Positions 8,355 to 18,562 are shown, counted from the first letter of the stretch. The stretch is 64,000 bases of DNA from Flavobacterium salmonis (GCF_903819435.1 NZ_CAIJDP010000079.1:62001-126000), one strand, 5' to 3'. A program made the numbers and translations. Notes: a model not told the origin generated them from the letters alone.

Positions 8355-8824
8355 GTTGATTGGGATTTACAATTTCAAAATTACTATAAAAATGCTTACT
8401 AAATGTTCAATATTCATTTTTAAACATTTTTATTTACTGTCTGCTATATAATCTCTTTTACTGATCAAATACAATATTCATCGTACAGATAAAAGCACAA
8501 TAGAGAGTGTACTATATTCCAATTGTTGTCTAAAATGTTCAATGTTCAATTATCTAATTTGGAAAACTGCTTTTATTTGTGCAGACACTTTCTATTTAAA
8601 ATATTTTACATTTGTTATTCACTTCAGTTTAAAGGAATGGTAAAAATTGAGTAAAAAACAAATTTTAAGTGGAGACCTTTTCTTCCGGAAAAAAAAGTTT
8701 TGCTGATATTGTGTTCATCTTAGCAAATTGAGATTTTGAAAAGTTAATAAAATCATAATTAAAATTTTATTACTCTATTTCCAATAATTAAAAGGATACA
8801 TTTGAACAAATTAAATATTTTAAG
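8355..8824. other. Gene-free AT-rich stretch between divergent genes
   Basis: About 470 bases between the response regulator and the cold-shock gene with no credible coding frame. The half nearest the cold-shock gene probably holds its promoter and a long leader, as is usual for such genes, but no element could be fixed. Confidence 0.4.
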
Positions 8825-9016
8825 ATGCAAGAAGGTACAGTAAAATTTTTCAATGAAGAAAAAGGTTTTGGATTTATAACACCTAATGATGGTGGTAACG
8901 AAATCTTTGTTCATGTTTCAGGTCTATCAGAAAACGTTCGTCAAAACGATTCAGTACGATATGACATACAAGAAGGCCAAAAAGGTCCAAATGCAGTAAA
9001 CGTAATCGTAGCATAA
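8825..9016 (+). CDS. Cold-shock domain protein (CspA family)
   Basis: A 63-residue single cold-shock domain with both RNA-binding motifs: RNP1 as KGFGFITP (about residues 13-20) and RNP2 as EIFVHVSG (about 26-33). These proteins bind single-stranded RNA/DNA and melt RNA secondary structure. Length is normal. The gene stands alone and is closed by a strong terminator. Confidence 0.95.
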   Translation: MQEGTVKFFNEEKGFGFITPNDGGNEIFVHVSGLSENVRQNDSVRYDIQEGQKGPNAVNVIVA

Positions 9017-9040
9017 TATATATCATAGGAAAAGTTTGGA

Positions 9041-9068
9041 AAGCACCTGTTAGACAGGTGCTTTTTTT
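9041..9068 (+). terminator. Terminator of the cold-shock gene
   Basis: A 10-bp perfect stem (AAGCACCTGT with ACAGGTGCTT), a 3-base loop and a T-run. Confidence 0.9.
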
Positions 9069-9148
9069 ATTTCAAACTTATAAAAATTACAAATCTATTT
9101 TACTTATAAATAATAGTTTAGAAAAAAAATTAAAGAAATAAAACAAAA

Positions 9149-9218
9149 GTTTTTCAATCTTTTCAAAGTCCTTAAAGTTTTGCTAAACCACTCAAGTTTT
9201 TCGATTTACAGGTTTTTT
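9149..9218 (+). repeat. Partial third copy of the scar-region sequence
   Basis: TTTTTCAATCTTTTCAAA (9149-9166) matches 7255-7272, and GATTTACAGGTTTTTT (9203-9218) matches the terminator half at 2781-2796. The 24-base core itself is absent. It sits directly before the DUF1826-like gene. Confidence 0.45.
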
Positions 9219-9234
9219 ATGCTATTGGCTTGTG

Positions 9235-9933
9235 TTAACAAATCAACAGCAATCGATATTCCCCTTCATTTTCTAATGGCGCTCTATGAATACAAGGTAG
9301 TACTTTTTGTTTAGGATGATCCACTGCCAGACGCCATAAATGCATTAACCCTAAATTAATAGGTTTTACATCAGCATGTATCTGATAATGTAAATCAAAG
9401 TAATTCTCCTTCAGAAAGTTTTCGAATTCTTCTGATGGACCATTATGCAGCTCTTTTAGCTTTGCCCGGATTTCTGGAATTAGAATTTTTTGCTCAGCCT
9501 GTGAATTAGATACTATATCACTCGCTGCTCCATGATAGGTACATAAAAAAGTATCTGTTGCAATAGGCGAGCGATCAACATGAAACGAATACACATCAGT
9601 AGATATGAAATCAAATTCATCATCTCGCTCATAACACTTTATTAAATTAAGAGAAGGCGAAGCTCCAAAATCAGTTAATACTTGTAAATCATTTAAGATT
9701 ATTTCCCTTGCTATATTTCCCTTTTCTGATAGTTGGAGTGCAATTAAATCATGAGCATAAACTTCTGTTACATTTTCTTTTACAGATAGTTGTGTTACGA
9801 TTTCGTTAAAATCGCCGTCTAAATTTCTATACCAGCATAACGCATTTATTTCGCCCTTGAAATCGGTATGCACAAGCTCAGAAAAAGTAGATACCATACC
9901 AATTTGGTTGTTTGAAGAAAATGGATTGCTCAT
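9235..9933 (-). CDS. DUF1826-like protein of unknown function
   Basis: A soluble 232-residue protein. The central FHVDRSPIATDTFLCTYHG and the C-terminal IHRAPLENEGEYRLLLIC resemble the DUF1826 family, with paired His and Asp residues that could bind a metal in a cupin-like fold. Family assignment is from memory of its motifs and is moderate. It stands alone between a repeat scar and a solo IS end, in a region that has gained and lost mobile DNA, so it may be a transferred cargo gene. No function is proposed. Confidence 0.6.
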   Translation of the reverse strand: MSNPFSSNNQIGMVSTFSELVHTDFKGEINALCWYRNLDGDFNEIVTQLSVKENVTEVYAHDLIALQLSEKGNIAREIILNDLQVLTDFGASPSLNLIKCYERDDEFDFISTDVYSFHVDRSPIATDTFLCTYHGAASDIVSNSQAEQKILIPEIRAKLKELHNGPSEEFENFLKENYFDLHYQIHADVKPINLGLMHLWRLAVDHPKQKVLPCIHRAPLENEGEYRLLLIC

Positions 9934-9961
9934 GAAATTTTTAATAAAAAATTAGTTATTT

Positions 9962-10016
9962 GATTCTGCAGTATCTGTCAGAATCAAATATAAGTTTTAA
10001 GTAATTTAAAAGTTTA
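9962..10016. mobile_element. Solo end remnant related to the IS at 1759
   Basis: The segment matches 1759-1812 closely: GTATCTGTCAGAATCAAATA against GCATCTGTCAGAATCAAATA, followed by TAAGTTTTAAGTAATTTAAAAGTTTA against TAAGAATTTAAGTCATTTAAAAATTA. No transposase or second end is nearby. It is probably left from a deleted related element and lies just upstream of the DUF1826-like gene start. Confidence 0.65.
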
Positions 10017-10040
10017 ACGGCTAATAATAATTTATAACAA

Positions 10041-10074
10041 AAAAAATCCCATTTCATTAGAAATGGGATTTTTT
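10041..10074 (-). terminator. Terminator of tRNA-Arg
   Basis: A 12-bp stem (AAATCCCATTTC with GAAATGGGATTT), a 4-base loop and a T-run on the minus strand, directly after the tRNA 3' end. Confidence 0.85.
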
Positions 10075-10076
10075 AG

Positions 10077-10150
10077 TGACCTCGACTGGATTCAAACCAG
10101 TAACCTTCTGAGCCGTAATCAGATGCGCTATTCAGTTGCGCCACGAGGCC
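10077..10150 (-). tRNA. tRNA-Arg (anticodon ACG)
   Basis: The minus strand folds as a cloverleaf: acceptor GGCCTCG with CGAGGTC (one G-U pair), anticodon stem TCTGA/TCAGA enclosing the loop TTACGGC (anticodon ACG, read as ICG), and T-arm ACTGG-TTTGAAT-CCAGT. The 74 bases include the discriminator A. CCA is not encoded. Confidence 0.95.
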
Positions 10151-10406
10151 ATTTTTACAGTGTTATGCTTAACTATATTAGCTTTAGTTGAACGCTGTTT
10201 TCGGGTGCAAATATAGGAATAAATGTGAGATGTACAAACAAAAAACAACATAAAAACAAAAAAAAATGAAGATTAGAAATTATATGCTTGATATTCAGAA
10301 CTTTTTGCAAAAGCTGTATTTATAAGCATCTTTATAAATTTATCAGATATTAAATAAAATAGTAAGAAGTGACAAATATTTACATAAAATTTTATGATGA
10401 TACTTT

Positions 10407-10814
10407 CTATTTCGGGTCAAAATCAACTATCCATTCAATACCGAATTTGTCTCTAAACATTCCAAAATTTGAATTCCAAGGCACTTCAATTTTTCCCCCT
10501 TCTGAGAGTCCGTTAAATAATTTGTCAGCTTCTTCTAGACTTTCTGCACTAATGGCTATTTTTGACCTGTTTTCATTTTCATTTACTTGTCCCATACTTT
10601 CCGGAATGTCATTGCCTATTAAAAGGTTTTTGCCAATAGGCAAAGCAATGTGCATTATCTTATTTGCTTCATTCTCTGGAATTGGATATTCAGGGCTTGA
10701 TATATCTTTGAATCGTATAACCTTTGCGAACTCTCCGCCAAATACCGATTTGTAAAAACTAAATGCTTCTTCGGCATTTCCGTTGAAGTTAATGTGTGGA
10801 TTGATAAGCGCCAT
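10407..10814 (-). CDS. VOC-family (PhnB/glyoxalase-like) protein
   Basis: The 135-residue protein has the paired beta-alpha-beta-beta-beta modules of the vicinal oxygen chelate superfamily. It opens with INPHINFNGNAEEAFSFYKSVFGGEF and ends with MFRDKFGIEWIVDFD, as in PhnB/3-demethylubiquinone-9 methyltransferase-like proteins. That group is widespread and mostly of unknown substrate. The gene stands alone after tRNA-Arg. Confidence 0.88.
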   Translation of the reverse strand: MALINPHINFNGNAEEAFSFYKSVFGGEFAKVIRFKDISSPEYPIPENEANKIMHIALPIGKNLLIGNDIPESMGQVNENENRSKIAISAESLEEADKLFNGLSEGGKIEVPWNSNFGMFRDKFGIEWIVDFDPK

Positions 10815-11595
10815 GATTTATATTTTGTAGGTTGTTTTTTTTCTCAGTTGCCATATAAAATGACATCTAATTTTCTTCAATTTCATCGAGTTGATTACTA
10901 AATTAAGTGCTATTTTTGGATTTGACAAATTCTTTAAAGCCAAACCAATTTTGCATAAGCCAATTGCCTCTCAATTGTATTAGCAGTTATATAGCGTTAT
11001 TCTAAAAATGTCTTTCGAATTCTTTCGAATTAAGAATAAGTAAAACCCAGATGTTTTTTAGTAGCCTGAATCAGGTTTAAACATTACAACACCTTCAAAT
11101 AAATAAACATTCGCAGATCTTTATATAAGAATCTTTGAAAAATAAATAGATTAAAATCTTGAATTAAAGGTTTTTATTTCCCGTTTGCTCTTTCCCTCGT
11201 TTAATGTTGCACACAATATTTTACTTCCGTCAGTACGCACATTTACAAGACCATAGACAATTCCATCAACCACTCTCAGCCTGGAGATTACTGATTCCTT
11301 ACTTTTTTCTTTAAGTCCGCTATAAACCTATAAATATATTTTACAGCACGTATAAATACTCATTTTTAGATACTTATGATTTATTAATACAATTTTTAGG
11401 ACTAGAAATCCTAAATCAGACTTTAGATGATATTAGTAAAAATAATATAACATATAAATCCAGAATCAGCTATAGGGATCGTATTTGAAATCAGATTTAC
11501 TAAATGCAATCTGATAATCTATAGAATTTAAATTATAACATTATATTCGCCTTTTAAAGTAATTCTAGATACATGACTTAAATCATGTCTAACAA
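10815..11595. other. Long intergenic region with a gene remnant
   Basis: About 780 bases without a complete gene. The middle holds a 59-codon open stretch on the minus strand, listed separately. The rest is AT-rich, and the bases just before 11596 probably carry the promoter of the hybrid regulator, which could not be fixed. Confidence 0.45.
11151..11327 (-). pseudogene. C-terminal remnant of an unknown protein
   Basis: The minus strand reads VYSGLKEKSKESVISRL and continues through VDGIVYGLVNVRTDG and ILCATLNEG to a stop. A stop codon lies immediately upstream and no start is present. The amino-acid pattern looks like real protein (alternating strand pattern) rather than random AT-rich DNA, so this is probably the tail of a deleted gene. 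The parent family is not recognised. Confidence 0.35.
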
Positions 11596-14500
11596 ATGAT
11601 TATGGATATAGTTAAAAATAAAAATACCTATTTGTGTTTTATTTTCATTTCTTTCTTGTGCATAACGAACTTAGATGCGCAAAATCTTTTTTTTGAAAAA
11701 ATAACCTCAAAGGAATTAAATCCCGTAACACAAATACACGGAATCGCAAAAGACTCTGTGGGCTATATCTGGATAGGAAGCTGGAATGGATCTTACAGGT
11801 ACGACGGTAAAACATTTGACTTTTATTATCACAATCCAAACGATAAAACATCACTCCCTAATAATCGGATACGAAATATTATTTCTGATAAAAAAACAGG
11901 GCTTTGGTTTTTAACCTTTGACAATAGATATGCAAAATTTAACTACAAACTAAATTCTTTTAAACTTGTCAATTCTGCTGATGTTCCCAAATCTGTAGTC
12001 AAAGACCTTGGAAGCAATTCCAATACACTAAACAAAAATAAGATTATAGACGGAAAAAGATATTTTTTATCCTCTCACCTCTTTACTTCGTATGAACTGA
12101 ATTCGGGTAAAGAATATCAGTATACAGCCAACATCAACAATCCCGGACAGTTGCAGGATGACTATATAACCGATTTTTTTATTGATGATCAGAATATTAT
12201 TTGGCTTGGAACCAGAAGCGGGGATATTTATAAAGCAAACCCCAACCGCAATCCTTTTGAACTGCATTACAGTTTTAGAAAGGGAAGCGACAATAAAAAG
12301 CTGGCAACAGTAAGAGCGGTAACAAAATCTAAAGATAAAATCTGGTTAGGCACAGACGAAAGTATTCTGATTTACAAAAACAACAAACTGGATTCTAGCG
12401 ACCCTTTTTATAAATCCAACAGCAGTATTAAGAATGTACGCAGTTTATTGAGGGACAATAAAGGGCGAATCTGGATTGGAGGAATCACCGGACTCGAATG
12501 CTATGATCCGAAAACCAACCAGTGTAGATCTGTAATAAATAAAGTGTTGGCACCAAAGTTAGAAACCTGGTCGATATTTACTTTAGAATCTGCCGGCTCA
12601 GATTACTTGTGGGTGGGGCTTTATAAAGGAATAGCACGTGTGAATCTAACCGATGACAGCATCCAATTTTTTGATTTGTCGAAAGAAATTAACGAACACA
12701 GTGTTATGGATATTTTATCTTTCAGTAATCGTGAACTCTGGCTGGCAACTGAGGGTAATGGTATTGTTCGTGTAAAATTAGACAGTAAAGGCATGGTACA
12801 TAATGCAGTTCGGTTAAATTCATTTCAGAAAAATTCCATGTACAATACTTCCGATAATATCATATTTGCATTGCACAAGGATAAACGTGGAAATATCTGG
12901 TCCGGTTCCAGCGAAGGTTTAAATAAAATAACTCCCTCTGCCAACCCAATGCGAATTGAAAAAATACAGCTTCTTTCGGAAAACCCAAATTCATACATAT
13001 CTTCTATAACCGATGACAGTCAGGGTAATCTTTGGGTCGCCCATAAACAAGGAATCTCTATGATCGATATTGTTTCCAATAAAGTTTCAAATTACCAGAA
13101 AGAAGACCGATTTGGTTTATGGACATTTTCAGAGCGGGCTGTATATAAAGATATTTCAGAACAAAAAATATATTTTGGCGACAAAAATGGATATCTCTCT
13201 TTTAATCCGGATGAAATCAAAACGATAGTATCTGATAGTAAACTTGTTTTTAAATCCTTGTACTTAGCCAATGAAAAAATGAGTCCGATGAAATTCTTTA
13301 ATGGGAAAAAAGTACTTTCAAAAGATCTTTCCCAAACTAAAGAAATCCAGCTCGATTCCGATAACCGGAGTTTCACTATTGAATTGGCTTCTTTAAATTA
13401 CAGTATAACAAATAAAGAAGTCTTCGAATATATGCTCGAAGGTTATGATGAAAAATGGATTAAAACCAGTTCAAGCAAGACAATTTACAACATGATACCT
13501 CCAGGCAGCTATATTTTTAAAGCCAGAATAATTTCTCTGAATGATGCCAGATCTCCATTACAGACAATGGAAGTAAATATTAGTGGGCCATGGTATGATA
13601 CACTATTGGCCAAAGTGCTGTTTTTACTACTAATAATTGGTTCTGCTTACTGGGTTTTTAAAGAAATTTTATACAGAGAACGTCTCAAAAACGAAATCAG
13701 GTTAGTACGATTAAATACTGAGAGACAGGAAGAATTAAACCGTGAAAAATTAAAGTTCTTCACCAATATATCGCACGATTTAAAAACACCGCTCACGCTG
13801 ATTGCGGATCCTATAAAACAGTTAGAAAACAAAAAATTATCGGCTAATGAAAAAACACTGTATTTTTCGATAATAAACAGAAATCTAAATTACCTGACCA
13901 GACTTATACAGCAAATTTTAGATTTCAGGAAATCCGAAATTGGAAAATTAAAATTAAATACAAGCACTCAGGATTTTAATGTGTTTATCGAAGAATGTTA
14001 CAATACCTTCAAATATATAGCAGATAAACGCAATATCGATTTTAAACTTGAAGTCGGAAAAACATCATTAAATTGTTATTTAGATTTCGAAAAAACAGAT
14101 CAGATTCTGATTAATATAATTTCTAATGCACTAAAATATACCCCTGACGGAGGTGTCGTTTTACTTTCAGCTCATTTAAACAATACCGAAAATGTATTAA
14201 ATATTACTGTACAGGACAATGGAATCGGTATTGAAGCAAAAGAACTAGAAAAAATATTCGAAGCCTTCAATAATTCAGGCCCTACTCCTTTTCACGGATA
14301 TTCTTCCGGAATAGGCTTATCGTTAACCAGAAGTCTTGTAGAATTTTTGAATGGAACAATTACTATTGAAAGCATTGTGAAAAAAGGGACAACTGTTATT
14401 ATTTCATTGCCTTTTATTGCCTTATCAGATACACCTGTTATTCAAAATAAAGAAATATTAATTGAAACATTAGAACATAAATCAGTTGATACTTTACCTG

Positions 14501-15267
14501 TTGTTGCGGATGAAACTACTAAACCCACAGTACTTGTTGTTGAGGACAATCCCGACGTTCAGGCTTATTTAAACAATGAATTATCAAATGAATATAATCT
14601 CATTCAGGAATACAACGGAAAAAAAGGGTTTGAAACAGCCCTACAGACAATACCTGATATTATCATTTCAGATGTTATGATGCCTGAAATGGAAGGAACT
14701 CAATTATGTAGCGAACTTAAAATGAACGAAAACACCTGTCACATTCCAATCATTTTATTAACAGCAAAAGGATCTGATGAAAATCAAATTGAGGGTTATG
14801 AATTAGGTGCCGAAGCATATGTGATGAAGCCTTTCAGCGTCGAAGTCTTAAAAGCTCAGATTAAAAGTGTTCTGGACAACAGGCTTATTCTGCAAAATAG
14901 ATTAGCACATATCAACAGTATCAGTCAGCTACAGGTTGAGTCACCAAATCTCGACAAAGCTTTTCTGTCTAAAACGGTTGATCTGATTAGCTCCCATATC
15001 GAAGAAACAGATTTTGGTCCTGAAATACTGGCAAATGAACTAAAAATCAGCCAAAGGCAATTATACAGAAAAATAAAGGCTGTCAGCGGCTGTACAGTTC
15101 ATGAGTTTATTACCAAAGTCAGAATGGATCATGCCGAAAAGCTTCTCCGAAATTCGGATCTCAGTATTTCGCAGATTGCTTATAAAGTTGGTTTTTCAGA
15201 AGCCTCTAATTTTTCAAGAACGTTTTCGAAACATTTTGGCTGCAGCCCTTCACAATACGGAAAATAA
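11596..15267 (+). CDS. Hybrid two-component system regulator (HTCS) beside a GH2 gene
   Basis: The 1223-residue one-protein sensor-regulator has: a signal peptide (about 1-28); two seven-bladed Reg_prop propellers (repeats like GYIWIGSWNG, NIWSGSSEG); a Y_Y_Y domain (about 600-670); a membrane helix (about 675-693); HisKA with H727 in NISHDLKTPLTL; HATPase_c (NALKYTPDGG, GIGLSL); a receiver with D1026 in ISDVMMPEMEG; and a C-terminal AraC helix-turn-helix (GFSEASNFSRTFSKHFG). The sensor lies in the periplasm and the AraC part binds DNA in the cytoplasm. HTCS proteins sense oligosaccharides and switch on nearby glycan-use genes; the GH2 gene starting 237 bases downstream is the likely target. 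A second in-frame ATG is at 11602. Confidence 0.93.
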   Translation: MIMDIVKNKNTYLCFIFISFLCITNLDAQNLFFEKITSKELNPVTQIHGIAKDSVGYIWIGSWNGSYRYDGKTFDFYYHNPNDKTSLPNNRIRNIISDKKTGLWFLTFDNRYAKFNYKLNSFKLVNSADVPKSVVKDLGSNSNTLNKNKIIDGKRYFLSSHLFTSYELNSGKEYQYTANINNPGQLQDDYITDFFIDDQNIIWLGTRSGDIYKANPNRNPFELHYSFRKGSDNKKLATVRAVTKSKDKIWLGTDESILIYKNNKLDSSDPFYKSNSSIKNVRSLLRDNKGRIWIGGITGLECYDPKTNQCRSVINKVLAPKLETWSIFTLESAGSDYLWVGLYKGIARVNLTDDSIQFFDLSKEINEHSVMDILSFSNRELWLATEGNGIVRVKLDSKGMVHNAVRLNSFQKNSMYNTSDNIIFALHKDKRGNIWSGSSEGLNKITPSANPMRIEKIQLLSENPNSYISSITDDSQGNLWVAHKQGISMIDIVSNKVSNYQKEDRFGLWTFSERAVYKDISEQKIYFGDKNGYLSFNPDEIKTIVSDSKLVFKSLYLANEKMSPMKFFNGKKVLSKDLSQTKEIQLDSDNRSFTIELASLNYSITNKEVFEYMLEGYDEKWIKTSSSKTIYNMIPPGSYIFKARIISLNDARSPLQTMEVNISGPWYDTLLAKVLFLLLIIGSAYWVFKEILYRERLKNEIRLVRLNTERQEELNREKLKFFTNISHDLKTPLTLIADPIKQLENKKLSANEKTLYFSIINRNLNYLTRLIQQILDFRKSEIGKLKLNTSTQDFNVFIEECYNTFKYIADKRNIDFKLEVGKTSLNCYLDFEKTDQILINIISNALKYTPDGGVVLLSAHLNNTENVLNITVQDNGIGIEAKELEKIFEAFNNSGPTPFHGYSSGIGLSLTRSLVEFLNGTITIESIVKKGTTVIISLPFIALSDTPVIQNKEILIETLEHKSVDTLPVVADETTKPTVLVVEDNPDVQAYLNNELSNEYNLIQEYNGKKGFETALQTIPDIIISDVMMPEMEGTQLCSELKMNENTCHIPIILLTAKGSDENQIEGYELGAEAYVMKPFSVEVLKAQIKSVLDNRLILQNRLAHINSISQLQVESPNLDKAFLSKTVDLISSHIEETDFGPEILANELKISQRQLYRKIKAVSGCTVHEFITKVRMDHAEKLLRNSDLSISQIAYKVGFSEASNFSRTFSKHFGCSPSQYGK

Positions 15268-15504
15268 TTAGTGAAGGTAATTTGCTCTATTTCATTTCAA
15301 ATTTTACACCCAATCAACAACACATTATATATCAAATACATATACATAAAAACACTCTCTTATCATACTTTGACATGGCAGAATATGATAGGAATTGGCA
15401 ATCTTTGATAGCAGAGAAATACAGTTCAAAACTAAATTTGCTAATGCTTCTCACAGGTTTTAGCAGAAGCTTTGAAAGATTACTAACTTAATTAAGAGAC
15501 CAAA

Positions 15505-18495
15505 ATGAATAGAAAGATTATTTATCCTTTTTTTACATTATTGTTGCTGCTTGCAAACTTTACATTTGCCCAAAAACAAAACCCCGACGGAATTAAATAC
15601 AATTTCAACTATGACTGGAAGCTTTTTACAGGCTATGATGATCAGGCAAAAAATACAAGTTATAATGATAAAAACTGGTCAAAAGTAAATCTTCCTTACG
15701 CCTGGAATCAGGCAGAAGCATTTAAAGTAGATATTACAAGATTGTCTACAGGGATTGCGTGGTACCGCAAAACATTCCAGCTTCCGGCTAAATCAAAAAA
15801 TCAAAAAGTTTTTATCGAATTTGAAGGTGTTAGACAGATGGGAGAAATTTATGTGAACGGAGAATTTGTTGGCAGACATGAAAATGGTGCCATGGCTTTT
15901 GGTTTCGATATTACGTCTTTCATGAGGCCTTTTCCTCAGGAAAATGTAATTGCGGTAAAAACGGATAACGACTGGAAATACAAGGAGAAAGCTACACAAT
16001 CAGGGTTTCAGTGGAACGACAAAAACTTCAATGCTAATTATGGTGGAATTCCCAAAAATGTTTTTCTGCATATAAAATCAAAAGTATATCAAACCCTGCC
16101 TCTGTTTTCTGGTTTAGGTACAACAGGAACTTACGTATATGTATCTGATATTGATATTGCAAATAAGAAAGCGTTGATTAATGTTTCGTCACAAGTTAAG
16201 AATGAAGAAAAATTGGCTGTGAATGCACAACTAAAAATTAGTGTTACAGACATGGACGGAAAAGTCGTTGCTGTTTTTTCGGGAGAAAATGTTCCAATAG
16301 CTCCTAATGAAATAAAAGACCTGAAAGCTTCCAAAATCGTGAATGACCTGAATTTCTGGAGCTGGGGTTACGGCTATTTATACAATATCAAAAGTGAACT
16401 GGTTGTAGACAATAAAGCTGTTGATCAGACCCTAATTCGTACCGGATTTCGAAAAACCAAATTTGAAAAAGGCATGATCTGGCTCAACGATCGTGTAATC
16501 ATGATGCACGGTTATGCACAGCGAACGAGTAACGAATGGCCGTCATTAGGAATGTCAGTTCCTGCCTGGATGAGCGATTACAGCAACAGCCAGATGATAG
16601 AAAGCAATGCTAATCTGGTACGCTGGATGCATATTACGCCATGGAAACAGGATGTAGAATCCTGTGACAGGGTTGGTCTGATTCAGGCAATGCCGGCAGG
16701 AGATTCAGAAAAAGATGTTACCGGCAGAAGATGGGAACAGCGTACCGAGTTAATGCGTGATGCGATTATTTATAACCGAAACAATCCTAGTATTTTGTTC
16801 TACGAATGTGGAAATGAAAACATCTCTGAAGAGCACATGGCAGAAATGAAGGCAATTAGAGATAAGTACGACCCTAATGGAGGACGTGCTATAGGAAGTA
16901 GGGAAATGCTCGACAGCAAAACTGCTGAATATGGCGGAGAAATGCTGTACATCAACAAAAGTGCAAGACTCCCTTTTTGGGCTACAGAATACAGTCGTGA
17001 TGAAGGTCTTCGTAAATATTGGGATGAATATACCCCGCCTTTTCACAAAGAGGGAACTGGTGGAACAACCCATTCGAATGTTAACGGAACAAAAGTAGCT
17101 GATGCGAGTGCCTATAATCACAATCAGGATGCGCATGCCATAGAAAACGTAACACGCTGGTATGATTATTATCGTGAACGTCCCGGAACCGGGACAAGAG
17201 TAAGTTCAGGCGGTGTTAATATTATTTTTTCAGACAGTAATACTCATTTCAGAGGGGCTGAAAATTACAGAAGAAGTGGTGAAGTGGATCCAATGAGACT
17301 TCCAAAAGATGGTTTTTATGCACATAAAGTAATGTGGGATGGATGGGTAGATATCGAAAATCCTAGTGCTCATATTATGGGTCACTGGAATTACGACAGC
17401 CCTGTCACAAAAAAAGTTTCTGTAGTATCATCTGCTGATGCCGTAGAATTGTTTGTCAACAACAAAAGCTTAGGAAAAGGCATTCAGTCTGATCAGTTTT
17501 TATTCAGCTTTGAAAACGTAAAGTTTGAGCCCGGAACCATTCGCGCTGTTGGATATGACAGCACTGGCAAAAAAATATGTGAAACTGAAATTAAAAGCAC
17601 AGGTAAGCCTGCTGCTATTAAACTAACTGCTATTCAAAGACCGGGAGGAACATTAGCTGATGGTAGTGATGTCGTAATTGTAGAAGTTGAAGTGGCAGAT
17701 GACAAAGGAAATCGCTGTCCGACAGCTTTGAATATGATTAATTTTGATGTTCAGGGTCAAGGCACATTTATTGGAGGAATCGCTCAGGGACCGGATAATT
17801 ACATCGGTTCGAAAAATCTTCCTGTTGAATGCGGGGTAAACCGAATTATGGTAAGAGCCGGAGAGAAACAAGGAGAGATTAAAATAAATGCTTCTTCTGA
17901 GAATCTTAAAACGGGAACCCTGGTGATTAAAACCATTGCTGTAGATAATGCAAAACTCACGACAGTTATGCCGGATCATCAATTACCGTCTTATGCTAAA
18001 AAAGGCCCGTCACCAGTCACACCTTCTTTTAAAAAGATAAGAACCCCAATTGCCATAATTGACGCTAAAACTGCTTCGAATCAGGCAGATGCTGCTAAAA
18101 GTTATGATGATAATGAATTAACAGAATGGTCAAACAGTAAAGACGGAAGTCCGGTAATTGAATTTGAATTAGAACGTGAAGCCCTAATCAGTCAGGCAGT
18201 AATAAAATTTGCAGGATGGAGAAGCAAAAAATACCCAATCCGAATTTATGTAGACAATAAGGAAGTATTCAATGGTACAACACCAACCAGTTTAGGATAT
18301 GTAACTCTGGAATGCAAGCCAACAAAAGGTAAAAAAGTCAGAATTGAATTAGCTGGCGCCACTAAAGACAGCAACGAAATCAACCTGGTTGAAATTACAG
18401 GAAAAGTAGATCAGGCGGGATTAAAATCAGGAGATAAAAAGAACGGCGAATTGCCAATCGTGGAAGCAGAATTTTATGAGCCTCTTGACAAATAA
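15505..18495 (+). CDS. Secreted glycoside hydrolase family 2 protein (beta-galactosidase type)
   Basis: The 996-residue enzyme has a signal peptide (about 1-22, ending NFTFA). It then has the GH2 sugar-binding jelly-roll (WYRKTFQLP, MGEIYVNGEFVG), an immunoglobulin-like domain (about 215-320) and the TIM barrel. The expected acid/base is E438 in YECGNENIS and the nucleophile is probably E495 in FWATEYSRDEG. A DUF4982-like domain (about 615-700), a Big-like domain and a discoidin-like domain (about 850-970) follow. It probably releases a terminal beta-linked sugar in the periplasm or at the cell surface. No SusC/SusD pair is adjacent, so this is a minimal HTCS-plus-enzyme locus. The exact substrate cannot be told. 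Confidence 0.88.
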   Translation: MNRKIIYPFFTLLLLLANFTFAQKQNPDGIKYNFNYDWKLFTGYDDQAKNTSYNDKNWSKVNLPYAWNQAEAFKVDITRLSTGIAWYRKTFQLPAKSKNQKVFIEFEGVRQMGEIYVNGEFVGRHENGAMAFGFDITSFMRPFPQENVIAVKTDNDWKYKEKATQSGFQWNDKNFNANYGGIPKNVFLHIKSKVYQTLPLFSGLGTTGTYVYVSDIDIANKKALINVSSQVKNEEKLAVNAQLKISVTDMDGKVVAVFSGENVPIAPNEIKDLKASKIVNDLNFWSWGYGYLYNIKSELVVDNKAVDQTLIRTGFRKTKFEKGMIWLNDRVIMMHGYAQRTSNEWPSLGMSVPAWMSDYSNSQMIESNANLVRWMHITPWKQDVESCDRVGLIQAMPAGDSEKDVTGRRWEQRTELMRDAIIYNRNNPSILFYECGNENISEEHMAEMKAIRDKYDPNGGRAIGSREMLDSKTAEYGGEMLYINKSARLPFWATEYSRDEGLRKYWDEYTPPFHKEGTGGTTHSNVNGTKVADASAYNHNQDAHAIENVTRWYDYYRERPGTGTRVSSGGVNIIFSDSNTHFRGAENYRRSGEVDPMRLPKDGFYAHKVMWDGWVDIENPSAHIMGHWNYDSPVTKKVSVVSSADAVELFVNNKSLGKGIQSDQFLFSFENVKFEPGTIRAVGYDSTGKKICETEIKSTGKPAAIKLTAIQRPGGTLADGSDVVIVEVEVADDKGNRCPTALNMINFDVQGQGTFIGGIAQGPDNYIGSKNLPVECGVNRIMVRAGEKQGEIKINASSENLKTGTLVIKTIAVDNAKLTTVMPDHQLPSYAKKGPSPVTPSFKKIRTPIAIIDAKTASNQADAAKSYDDNELTEWSNSKDGSPVIEFELEREALISQAVIKFAGWRSKKYPIRIYVDNKEVFNGTTPTSLGYVTLECKPTKGKKVRIELAGATKDSNEINLVEITGKVDQAGLKSGDKKNGELPIVEAEFYEPLDK

Positions 18496-18562
18496 AAAGT
18501 CAGGTTTAAAACTCCTAAAAAGATTGTATTTATAGACAAATAATCTATTACAAAAAATGAAG

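Noticed and set aside
10369..10755. 128-codon open frame opposite the VOC gene
   Set aside because: It is an antisense shadow of a gene with a clear family.
15282..15491. 69-codon open frame between the hybrid regulator and the GH2 gene
   Set aside because: It starts at TTG without a ribosome-site context, has no recognisable protein pattern and lies in what should be the regulated leader of the GH2 gene.
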